Positions 8,597 through 16,477 of a DNA stretch of 52,865 nucleotides are shown piece by piece. The position numbers and the translations under genes are program-made. Source of the DNA: Spirochaetales bacterium (GTDB lineage: Bacteria > Spirochaetota > Spirochaetia > UBA9216); assembly GCA_016342585.1 (NCBI GenBank), contig JAEINK010000033.1:1-52865 (forward strand), written 5' to 3'. Below the pieces are notes generated by a model. It saw only the letters and a list, made by a program, of their open reading frames with translations, was not told the origin of the DNA and made no database searches. Within the stretch, counting starts at the first letter, position 1. The number at the start of each line of letters is the position of its first letter.

Positions 8597-10909
8597 ATGG
8601 AAAAACTCGAAAAACTCCTTTCCGAGCTGGAGAGGGATCCTTCATTCCTAAATAATGTGACACGATGGGAGAAAATTCCCGCCTCCGAAGGTGATTACCG
8701 TGATTTTCCGGAAGATCTCCATGCGTCCCTCTCATCCTCTCTTAAAGAGAGGGGGATAGACCGTCTATATTCACATCAGGAAGAGGCGTACAGACAGGCG
8801 AGGTCCGGGAAGGATTCCATAATTGTTACCCCGACGGCTTCAGGAAAAACCCTCTGTTACAATCTCCCCGTCATTCAGACCCTCCTTGAGAAACCCGAGG
8901 GGAGGGCTCTTTATATTTTCCCTACAAAGGCACTCTCCCAGGATCAGCAGGCCGAATTGAACGGCCTGGTGGAAGAGGGGGATCTTAAGGTAAAGGTTTC
9001 AACCTATGACGGGGATACTCCTTCATCCCTCCGGGTTTCTGCCCGGGAGTCCGGACGGATTGTCATAACGAACCCGGATATGCTCCATTCCGGAGTTCTC
9101 CCGAATCATCCTAAATGGATAAAATTCCTGAAGGCTCTGGAGTACATTGTTATCGATGAGGTTCATATTTATCGGGGAATTTTCGGTTCACATATGACAA
9201 ACCTTATCCGAAGGCTACTCCGGATTACCCGATTCTATGGGGCAAACCCGAAGTTTATCTGCTGCAGTGCGACCATAGGAAATCCTGACGAGCTCGCCGA
9301 AAGAATAATCGGACGGGAGGTTACCCTCATCGATCGAAACGGTGCTCCCCGGGGTGAAAAGCATATGATCCTCTATAACCCCCCTCTTGTTGATGCCGTT
9401 CAGGGGATACGAAAAGGGATTACCAAGGAGGCTCGTTCCATTGCCTATAGATTCCTTGTCAGGGGAATTAAAACCATCGTTTTTGCCCGTTCCAGGGTGA
9501 GGACGGAACTCATTGCCAGTTATATAAACAAAAGCCTGTCAAATTTTTTTACAGATAATAACAGGATCCGTGTGGAGGCCTATCGAGGTGGTTTTCTCCC
9601 GGGTGAAAGGCGGGCCATAGAGAAGGGGTTGCGGGATGGTGACATCCATGGGGTTGTCTCGACGAATGCCCTGGAACTGGGGATCGACATCGGCGGCCTG
9701 GATGTTTCCATCCTTTCCGGGATCCCCACCTCCATTGCTTCCTCCTGGCAGCAGTCCGGAAGGGCCGGGCGACAGAAAACACTGTCGGTTTCATTTTTGA
9801 TTGCCTCTGTGTCTCCCACCGATCAGTATCTCATAACTCACCCCGAATATTTTTTTGGAAAGAGTCCCGAAAAGGGTTTTATCGATCCGGACAACCTCTA
9901 CATCCTTATGGACCACCTGAAATGCGCTGTCTTCGAGCTCCCTTTTAAAGATGGGGATTCATTAAGCGGGGAGGATGAAACAGAACTCCTGGAACACCTG
10001 GAGTCGGAAGGGGTTTTAAGGCACACTTCCGGCCGGTGGTATTGGGCCGACAGGGGCTATCCAGCAGAAGAGATCAGTCTTAGATCCGCTACAAACGAAA
10101 ATGTTGTTATCATAAATACCACAAAGGGTAAAAATGAGGTTATTGGAGAGATGGATAAACCATCGGCCAAGGAGCTTATCTTTGACGAAGCTGTTTATCT
10201 GCATCGGGGAGAACAGTTTCAGGTGCAGAAGCTTGATCTTGCAAATCTCAAATGTTATGTCGAGGAATCATCCCTGAATTTCTATACAGATTCGATTGTA
10301 AAAACCGATATAAAGGTTCTACTGGAGGATAATGGTTTTCGGAGGGATGGGGTCGATCAGATTATAGGGGATGTCCTGGTTCGAAGTCAGATATCAAAAT
10401 ATAAAAAGCTGAAGTTCAGTACGAATGAAAATGTCGGCTATGGTGAAATCTTTCTTCCGGAGGAGGAGATGCACACCCGGGGGATCCTCCTCTGTTTTCA
10501 TCCGGAAACCCCCTCAGGTGAAGTTTTTTCACGCCTCGATACGGAGCAGCAGATGCAGGTCACAGCCAGGATGGGAACACTGATGAAGAATGTTGCTCCC
10601 ATATTCCTCCTGTGCGATTCAAGGGATATCGGGGTGGCTGAGAGGTTGAAGGACCCCCATACGGATATGCCGACCCTTTATATATACGATAATCATCCCG
10701 GTGGAACCGGGCTATCCGAGGCTTTTACAGGGAAACTCCCCGAAATCATAGAGGCCTGCCGGGAGCTGACTGAAAACTGCCCCTGTGAAACGGGCTGTCC
10801 CTCCTGTGTCGGGGCTCACGAGGATGAGGTTTCCACTAATGCCAAGGAGGCCGTCTTGAAAGTGCTTGTTCCCTGGTCTGATTTTCTTCGGGAGCGCCGG
10901 GGGAGATAG
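8597..10909 (+). CDS. mrfA: MrfA-like DEAD/DEAH-box DNA helicase with C-terminal zinc-binding cysteines
   Basis: A 770-residue superfamily 2 helicase of the YprA/MrfA type. It has Walker A TPTASGKT (residues 78-85), FPTKALSQDQ (motif Ia), DEVH (motif II, near 190), SATIGNP (motif III) and the helicase C motifs STNALELGIDIGGLD and QQSGRAGRQ. The C-terminal DUF1998-like domain carries four cysteines in CPCETGCPSC (near 727-737), the zinc/iron-sulphur position of this family. In Bacillus MrfA works with the exonuclease MrfB in repair of mitomycin-type DNA damage; here the mrfB-like gene follows with no intervening base (TAG-ATG), which strongly supports the assignment. CAGGCGG precedes the ATG. 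Confidence 0.88.
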   Translation: MEKLEKLLSELERDPSFLNNVTRWEKIPASEGDYRDFPEDLHASLSSSLKERGIDRLYSHQEEAYRQARSGKDSIIVTPTASGKTLCYNLPVIQTLLEKPEGRALYIFPTKALSQDQQAELNGLVEEGDLKVKVSTYDGDTPSSLRVSARESGRIVITNPDMLHSGVLPNHPKWIKFLKALEYIVIDEVHIYRGIFGSHMTNLIRRLLRITRFYGANPKFICCSATIGNPDELAERIIGREVTLIDRNGAPRGEKHMILYNPPLVDAVQGIRKGITKEARSIAYRFLVRGIKTIVFARSRVRTELIASYINKSLSNFFTDNNRIRVEAYRGGFLPGERRAIEKGLRDGDIHGVVSTNALELGIDIGGLDVSILSGIPTSIASSWQQSGRAGRQKTLSVSFLIASVSPTDQYLITHPEYFFGKSPEKGFIDPDNLYILMDHLKCAVFELPFKDGDSLSGEDETELLEHLESEGVLRHTSGRWYWADRGYPAEEISLRSATNENVVIINTTKGKNEVIGEMDKPSAKELIFDEAVYLHRGEQFQVQKLDLANLKCYVEESSLNFYTDSIVKTDIKVLLEDNGFRRDGVDQIIGDVLVRSQISKYKKLKFSTNENVGYGEIFLPEEEMHTRGILLCFHPETPSGEVFSRLDTEQQMQVTARMGTLMKNVAPIFLLCDSRDIGVAERLKDPHTDMPTLYIYDNHPGGTGLSEAFTGKLPEIIEACRELTENCPCETGCPSCVGAHEDEVSTNAKEAVLKVLVPWSDFLRERRGR

Positions 10910-12223
10910 ATGAGAAAGGGCAGCCTATCATCCAGATTATCGGCCCTGAAAGCGGGCAGGCAGGAGGCCGAAAAACTCTCATCCCAGGGAAGGACCGGCA
11001 AAGTCTCCGGCACGGGTGCGGAAGAGAGGGGCAAGGGTGAAAAGGGAGCTTGTAAAACCACTTCCGGAGTGTTTGATTCTGGTGAGGATTATAGTTTTCC
11101 CTTTCCGGGTTGGGAAAAGGTTTCGGATTTCGTTTTTCGTAAAACTACAATCTTCAATGATCTGCAGCCGCCGGTTCCCGGCATGGAATTGAAAAAAATC
11201 TACGCGGTTGATCAGAAGGATAATCAAAATCAAGGCCCGAATAAGTCTCCGAATCAGTACCGGGAGCCAAACCCGGCTGGGCCGAATAAAAACCTGATAT
11301 TTTTTGATCTTGAAACAACCGGTTTGAGCGGCGGTGCCGGGAATATCGCATTCCTCGCCGGTGTGGGATTTTATTCACAGGGACAATTCACCCTTATTCA
11401 GCTTTTCCTCCAGGATTATCCCGGAGAGAGGGAATTCCTCCTTGAGCTCATGAAACTCATGCCTGAATCCTCTGTCTGGGTCTCATATAATGGAAAATCC
11501 TTCGACACATCCCTTCTGAAAACACGCCTGCTTATGAATGGTGAACAGCCTGTCATCGGTGAGAATCTGGATCTTCTCTACCCCTCCCGAAGGTTGTGGC
11601 GGACAATTCTTCCCGATTGCAGTCTGGGAACCCTTGAAGTTGAAATATTCAAAAAGAGAAGAGCCCTGGATATTCCCGGGAGCCAGATTCCAGACATATA
11701 TTTTAACTATTTGAAAAACAGGGAGGCCAGTAATCTGGAACGGGTTTTTGCCCACCATCTGGAAGATATTGTCTCACTTCTGAAACTCTATAATCTTCTT
11801 GGAGAGATTTTTTCAGGTGTAGAGAATCCTGAAAAGATCCCCGTTGATCCGGCTGGTTTGGGGGGGCTTTTATTGACTATCGGTGAGAGGCGGGCTCCCC
11901 GTATTCTTGAAGAGGGTTTATCCTGCGGCAATCGAAAATGCGGCCTGATTCTTGCCGATTATTATAAGAGATGCGGAGACCGAAACACTGCCCGGGGGAT
12001 ATGGAAACAACTCTGGGATGAAAAGACCGAGCTGATCCCGGGTCTTGAACTCGCCAAGGAGCTGGAACACCGGAGGGGGGATTATGGACAGGCTTTACGC
12101 ATTGTCGATACCCTCCTTTCTGGCGATTTTGATTTTACGGTAAGGATAAAAGAAGGGCTTCTCCATAGAAGAGTTAGACTTAATTCAAAAATTGATAGAA
12201 ACGCTTCCGAAAAAAATATTTAG
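10910..12223 (+). CDS. mrfB: MrfB-like DEDDh exonuclease
   Basis: A 437-residue protein of the YprB/MrfB type. An N-terminal low-complexity stretch rich in Gly, Lys and Asn/Pro (about 1-125) precedes an RNase H-like exonuclease domain with the acidic motifs FFDLETTGLSGGAGN (near residue 130), VSYNGKSFDTSLLKTR, and HHLEDIVSLLKLYN, i.e. the D-E-D-D-H catalytic set. The C-terminal part (from about 310) is helical and resembles the TPR-like tail of YprB. It directly follows mrfA. The last codons overlap the convergent GNAT gene by four bases, with no terminator between them. The Asn/Pro-rich linker near residues 104-125 is not a feature I know from the Bacillus protein. Confidence 0.85.
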   Translation: MRKGSLSSRLSALKAGRQEAEKLSSQGRTGKVSGTGAEERGKGEKGACKTTSGVFDSGEDYSFPFPGWEKVSDFVFRKTTIFNDLQPPVPGMELKKIYAVDQKDNQNQGPNKSPNQYREPNPAGPNKNLIFFDLETTGLSGGAGNIAFLAGVGFYSQGQFTLIQLFLQDYPGEREFLLELMKLMPESSVWVSYNGKSFDTSLLKTRLLMNGEQPVIGENLDLLYPSRRLWRTILPDCSLGTLEVEIFKKRRALDIPGSQIPDIYFNYLKNREASNLERVFAHHLEDIVSLLKLYNLLGEIFSGVENPEKIPVDPAGLGGLLLTIGERRAPRILEEGLSCGNRKCGLILADYYKRCGDRNTARGIWKQLWDEKTELIPGLELAKELEHRRGDYGQALRIVDTLLSGDFDFTVRIKEGLLHRRVRLNSKIDRNASEKNI

Positions 12224-13071
12224 AAAAGATAGGATATACGAAAGTCACCTATATCATCCATTCCACATTTTTTATAGACAGAGATTGCCGGTGTATTTTC
12301 CGGTTTTACAAAAAGACAGGTTGATAAATTCAATCTGTTGAGCTCTTTTATCAGGTGTTGAACCAGTACCTGTGAAAACCCCTTACTGCGGTGGGCGGGT
12401 ATGGTATAGATTCCACCTAGCTGAGCATAGTAAAGGCCCCTGGCATTTGTTCCTGCTTTGGCTATAGGCACACCATACATTTCTGCCAGGAATATTATCT
12501 CATTTTTAAGCTGTTTTCTAAGATTCTCCATACATAAAAGGGGACTGAAGGTGGCTGGATCCATAATAACCTCTTCGAGTTCATAGGCCTGCTGGAGGGG
12601 AAAGAGGAGCTGTGCGTCGGCGACAGTGGCTCTCCGGATGGTAAGACCGTCCCTTTTCAGCTGCTCCTTATCCTTCTCATTATCCTTAATAAGCCTGGTC
12701 TGACTCATGAGCCGGTAGTTTACACTCTCTTTTATCCGGCCAATGAAATTGATTTCAGATGACTGGATAACATTACCGGCACCCATTAAGGTTTTGAAAT
12801 CATAAAGATCTCCCGGAAGACCAAAATCCATGAAGTCATAATTTTCTGAAAAGATAGGGAGAAACAGGCCATAAGGTCCCTTTAAAAGGAGGGCTTCAAG
12901 TTTTTCGTTGGGTGTACAGAGATAGAGTACACTGGTTTTAAGAAGTTTGAATAATCCCTTGCGTGTAAAAAAATACCGGCTGAGGTTAACATTTCGGTAC
13001 TCCCACCGCTTGAGAAACTCCCTCAATGATGCCATTTCGGATGCGCGAAACAGGTGCCAGCAATCTTTCAT
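12220..13071 (-). CDS. GNAT family N-acetyltransferase
   Basis: A 283-residue protein whose C-terminal half is a GNAT acetyltransferase: the acetyl-CoA-binding region appears as QLGGIYTIPAHRSKGFSQVL (the Q/R-x-x-G/A position is RSKGFS), followed by the beta-bulge NTPAISVYKKCGM typical of this fold. The N-terminal half (about 1-130) is a separate domain with aromatic residues and no recognisable motif. Its acceptor substrate is unknown. The start is five bases after the GH3 gene stop and lacks a strong ribosome site, so it probably depends on coupling. Confidence 0.82.
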   Translation of the reverse strand: MKDCWHLFRASEMASLREFLKRWEYRNVNLSRYFFTRKGLFKLLKTSVLYLCTPNEKLEALLLKGPYGLFLPIFSENYDFMDFGLPGDLYDFKTLMGAGNVIQSSEINFIGRIKESVNYRLMSQTRLIKDNEKDKEQLKRDGLTIRRATVADAQLLFPLQQAYELEEVIMDPATFSPLLCMENLRKQLKNEIIFLAEMYGVPIAKAGTNARGLYYAQLGGIYTIPAHRSKGFSQVLVQHLIKELNRLNLSTCLFVKPENTPAISVYKKCGMDDIGDFRISYLF

Positions 13072-13075
13072 GATC

Positions 13076-14749
13076 TTATAGTCCGTTTAAGGGAACATGG
13101 CCGGAAGGGGAGTACACGCCCTGGAGAATGGAAAATCCAGCCAGAAAAGATTCATGAGTTGTGCCATAGAGGGCCAGGGACTGTTCAACCCAGGGGACTT
13201 CCGCTAGATAAACCGGAGTCAGGACCGATAAAACAATGAGGTTTCCTTCATAGGTTCTAAGGGTTTTCAGGATTTCCAGGCTGTTAGGGTTGGCAAGACA
13301 GAAAATTATAGTGTCGTAGTCGGAAGCATTACGTCTGATATAGGTCTTTTCCGACTCTTTGGGGTAGTAGAAGGGGTTATAGGAAATCGAGTATTCATCT
13401 GCACCGGGGAAGGCTTTTCTTCCCTCTTCAAAGAATTCGTCATACTGGCCGGTAAGGAGAATCTTTCCATTCGGATCGACAGGAGCCGAATTCTCAGTCC
13501 AGGATACAGCCGAAACTGAACGGAAGGATTGATCCAGAAAAAAGTCATATCCTTCAGGCAGAACCACTGTTTGACCGATAGCTTCGACATCAGGATAGAG
13601 GGGCACGGCCCCATCCCTTTTTAGGTAGGATAGTTTTATCCTGATCACCCTGTCCGCCGATTGGATGACCCTGGCTCGAAACGTTTCGTTCGTCTGCATT
13701 TCCGTAAGCATCCGATCAAAAACTTTTTCATGTAACTCCGGTGGTCTTGAGATCAGTACCAAATCATTTCCTGCCAGGATCGCCAGTTTCGTCAATGTTG
13801 CTGTATCGTAATTCAATCCCTGAACACCCCACATGATTAAATCATCGGTAACGACCATACCCTTGAAATTCAGTCTGTTCCGGACAAGCTCGGTGAGCAT
13901 GAATTCGGAAATCGTCGCCGGAATCTCGTCTCCTGTAATATTTGGAAAGGCGAGGTGGCCGCTCATGATGGCCGGGATTCCCTCCCTCATAAGAAAACGA
14001 TAAGGCACCAGTTCATTATTCCAGATTTCTTCCAGGGTGGATCTTATGATGGGAAGGCCCGAATGGGAGTCGGTATCTGCATTCCCATGGCCGGGAAAGT
14101 GTTTTGCTGTGGATATTACACCAGTTGCATCCATCCCCTTGAAAAAAGCTGTGGCAAGGATGGCTGTTTGAACAGGATCATCGGAAAAGGCTCGAGGCCC
14201 AATCACGTGGGCCTCAGGATTGTTGTAAATATCTACGGTCGGTGCAAAATTCATATTTATACCAAGGCTTTTCATTTCAAGGCCGATATAGTATCCGGTC
14301 AGGTATGAATCTCTTGGGATATTTGTGGCTCCCAAACCCAGGTTTCCTGTGGTTGAAGAGGTTCCCTTACGGATATGACGAACCCATCCCCCCTCCTGAT
14401 CTGTCACCATGAGGAGGGGAATTCTGAAACGTGTCTCCTGGGATAATTCCTGCATATCCAAAACCGACTGGGCCAGGGTGGGGAGATCGGTCACATTCCA
14501 ACCGAAAACCTTAACACCCCCGAGTTTTCGGAAGGATATGGAGTGTTCGATCTCCGGTGAGGGTTCTCCTCCATAGTAACCCAGGATCAGAACCTGCCCC
14601 AGAAGTTCCTGATCGGTCATCTCTTCGATCAGGGCTGTGGCAAGCTCTTCCTCCGGTAAATCATCCCAAAAATCCAAGGCCGGGGATTGAAAAACAGATA
14701 ATGTGAAAAATAGTATTGTAAGAAAAGATGCTAAAGTTGTTCTACCCAT
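13076..14749 (-). CDS. secreted glycoside hydrolase family 3 (NagZ-like)
   Basis: A predicted beta-N-acetylhexosaminidase-type GH3 enzyme of 557 residues with a signal peptide (residues 1 to about 24). GH3 motifs: VTDQEGGWVRH, FAPTVDIYNNPEAHVIGPRAFS, the NagZ signature KHFPGHGNADTDSH and the nucleophile loop VVTDDLIM (first Asp). NagZ enzymes are about 340 residues and cytosolic in Gram-negatives; this one is exported and has about 170 extra C-terminal residues resembling the GH3 C-terminal alpha/beta domain, more like the Bacillus exported form. The likely role is trimming N-acetylglucosamine from wall fragments or chitin-like sugars. A GTG at 14752 is the alternative start. Confidence 0.88.
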   Translation of the reverse strand: MGRTTLASFLTILFFTLSVFQSPALDFWDDLPEEELATALIEEMTDQELLGQVLILGYYGGEPSPEIEHSISFRKLGGVKVFGWNVTDLPTLAQSVLDMQELSQETRFRIPLLMVTDQEGGWVRHIRKGTSSTTGNLGLGATNIPRDSYLTGYYIGLEMKSLGINMNFAPTVDIYNNPEAHVIGPRAFSDDPVQTAILATAFFKGMDATGVISTAKHFPGHGNADTDSHSGLPIIRSTLEEIWNNELVPYRFLMREGIPAIMSGHLAFPNITGDEIPATISEFMLTELVRNRLNFKGMVVTDDLIMWGVQGLNYDTATLTKLAILAGNDLVLISRPPELHEKVFDRMLTEMQTNETFRARVIQSADRVIRIKLSYLKRDGAVPLYPDVEAIGQTVVLPEGYDFFLDQSFRSVSAVSWTENSAPVDPNGKILLTGQYDEFFEEGRKAFPGADEYSISYNPFYYPKESEKTYIRRNASDYDTIIFCLANPNSLEILKTLRTYEGNLIVLSVLTPVYLAEVPWVEQSLALYGTTHESFLAGFSILQGVYSPSGHVPLNGL

Positions 14750-14813
14750 CACGATAACCCCGGTTCAAACTTATTTAAATGTCAAACTGAAGCTTTTTTT
14801 AAAATACTCCAGA

Positions 14814-14848
14814 GGCAATTTCGAAAATAACCGATTTTTGAAATTGCC
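14814..14848. terminator. long hairpin downstream of trxB
   Basis: A near-perfect dyad with arms GGCAATTTC and GAAATTGCC (nine pairs), an inner stem of five A-T pairs and a five-base loop. On the minus strand it follows the trxB stop and is trailed by TATTTT eight bases later, which fits a trxB terminator separating it from the GH3 gene. Confidence 0.6.
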
Positions 14849-14856
14849 GCAAGGTT

Positions 14857-15792
14857 TTATACGTAAGCCTGACCTTTTAGAGAATCAATATAATGGGCAG
14901 ACCAGTGTGCAGCAACTGCTCCATCGGAAGCTGATGTTATAACCTGTCTGAATGGTGTATTCCGAACGTCTCCGGCGGCAAACATACCCGGAAGGGAAGT
15001 CATCATCTTCTCGTCTGTTTTTATGTATCCGGCCTCATCTTTTTCAACATCAGGAACAAGTGCCGTCTGAGGAATGGATCCGACAAAGATGAAAACCGCT
15101 GCAAAATCCTCGGTAACCGTTTCATTTGTTTTAACATTTTTAAGTCTGACTTTACTTACCTTGTCCTCACCCATGATCTCTTCAGCAACCGTATCGAATC
15201 TAACATCGATCTTTTCATTTTCAAGAACCCTCTGGGCGACAGCCGGCTGGGCTCTGAATCTATCTTTCCGATGGATCATCACAACCTCATCTGTGAGTTT
15301 GGCGAGGAAACCGGCTTCATCGCACGCGGCATCTCCTCCACCAACGACCAGCATCTTTTTTCCCCTGAAGAAGGGACCGTCACAGGTCGCACAATAGGAT
15401 ATTCCCCTGCCTGCAAGGGTGTCTTCGCCGGGAACTCCCAGGTTTCGGTGTTTTGCTCCCGTTGCCATGATTACTGCTGTGGCTGTAAATTCACCCTTTC
15501 CTGTATTAATTTTAAAAATGTTTCCCTCTTTGGTAAGGGATCTGACTGAAGTGTTCAATATTTCAGCCCCGAATTCCCGTGCCTGTTTTTCCATATTCTG
15601 GGAAAACTGAAAACCGTCTACCGGTTCAGGGAGGCCCGGGTAGTTTTCAAGTCTTTCGATAGTGAGTCCCTGACCACCGAGGGCCATCTCCTCAATAAGA
15701 AGCACATTTAGATTAGCTCTTGCCGCATACTGAGCAGCACTCATGCCGGCTGCGCCTCCACCGACAATTATTACATCCCAATTAGTTTCCAT
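14857..15792 (-). CDS. trxB: thioredoxin reductase
   Basis: A flavoenzyme that uses NADPH to reduce thioredoxin. The 311-residue length is normal. It shows the FAD dinucleotide fold VGGGAAGMSAA (residues 10-20), the redox-active CATC (134-137), the NADPH fold VVGGGDAACDEA, and the C-terminal FAD-binding GMFAAGDVRNTPFRQ. CAGGAG lies seven bases before the ATG. The gene is divergent from the flgN-flgK operon and upstream of the GH3 gene, with a hairpin between. Confidence 0.97.
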   Translation of the reverse strand: METNWDVIIVGGGAAGMSAAQYAARANLNVLLIEEMALGGQGLTIERLENYPGLPEPVDGFQFSQNMEKQAREFGAEILNTSVRSLTKEGNIFKINTGKGEFTATAVIMATGAKHRNLGVPGEDTLAGRGISYCATCDGPFFRGKKMLVVGGGDAACDEAGFLAKLTDEVVMIHRKDRFRAQPAVAQRVLENEKIDVRFDTVAEEIMGEDKVSKVRLKNVKTNETVTEDFAAVFIFVGSIPQTALVPDVEKDEAGYIKTDEKMMTSLPGMFAAGDVRNTPFRQVITSASDGAVAAHWSAHYIDSLKGQAYV

Positions 15793-15864
15793 ATGGATAC
15801 TCCTGAATATCTGTTATTTATCCTTAAATATACAAAAAATATGCATATAAATCATCTCTTTTTC

Positions 15865-15891
15865 TAAGATCATTTTTTTTTATACCGATTA
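15865..15891 (+). promoter_or_regulatory. candidate sigma-28 (FliA) promoter of the flgN-flgK operon
   Basis: TAAG (15865-15868), exactly 15 bases, then ACCGATTA (15884-15891), to be compared with the sigma-28 consensus TAAA-N15-GCCGATAA. It lies 66 bases before the first flagellar gene, in the correct orientation, in a T-rich spacer. Confidence 0.55.
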
Positions 15892-15960
15892 TAGAAGTAA
15901 TGAAATCTAGCGCCCGAAATAATTGATTTAAAAGGGTCAGATGAATATGAGGAATGAATG

Positions 15961-16464
15961 ATGGAAGAATTGAATAGAAAAACAGGAAAACTTCTCGACA
16001 CCATGCAGACCCAGAATCTGCTTCTGAAGAAATACCGTGACAGGGAAGAGGAACTCAGGCAGTTCATGAAAGAGCAGAACTGGGATGAGATGAATCTCCT
16101 TCTGGAGAGGCTCGATTTACTGTCAAATGAGATTAATACCCTGGATATCAGACGAGACTTCATCTTTAACGAACTCCTCGATGATGCCGGTATCGAAGGG
16201 AAACGGGATTTTTATCAATTAGTCGTTCGTCTTCCCATAAATTACCGTGAAGAGTTAGCTGCAGAATTTAGAAAAATGAAAATCATCATAACTCAAATCG
16301 AAGGTATCTCCTGGGCCATCGATGTGTATATCAGAAGCGTTGGCGACACGGTAAACCAGGTGTTAAACGAATTTTACCCCCATCGAAAGGGAAATCTATA
16401 TTCAAAAACCGGTGTTTCTGTTCCGGTTGAATCCAATCCGGTTGTTTTTAACCGGGAACTGTAG
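15961..16464 (+). CDS. flgN: FlgN-like flagellar hook-junction chaperone
   Basis: A 167-residue, mostly helical protein directly upstream of flgK. The pattern of long amphipathic helices (residues 1-65 and 85-140) with no catalytic motif matches FlgN family export chaperones, which hold FlgK and FlgL before secretion. Assignment rests mainly on size, helical content and position (flgN-flgK-flgL order as in many bacteria). TGAGGA precedes two adjacent ATG codons, 15958 and 15961; spacing favours the second. The stop is 13 bases before flgK. Confidence 0.7.
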   Translation: MEELNRKTGKLLDTMQTQNLLLKKYRDREEELRQFMKEQNWDEMNLLLERLDLLSNEINTLDIRRDFIFNELLDDAGIEGKRDFYQLVVRLPINYREELAAEFRKMKIIITQIEGISWAIDVYIRSVGDTVNQVLNEFYPHRKGNLYSKTGVSVPVESNPVVFNREL

Positions 16465-16477
16465 GCTGGAGGACTAA

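Noticed and set aside
14749..14800. TTGACA upstream of the GH3 gene as a promoter
   Set aside because: No acceptable -10 hexamer lies 16-18 bases downstream; the next candidate is 22 or more bases away.
15958..16464. FliT or FliS instead of FlgN for the gene before flgK
   Set aside because: FliS/FliT normally follow fliD and are shorter; position before flgK and length favour FlgN, though sequence alone is not decisive.
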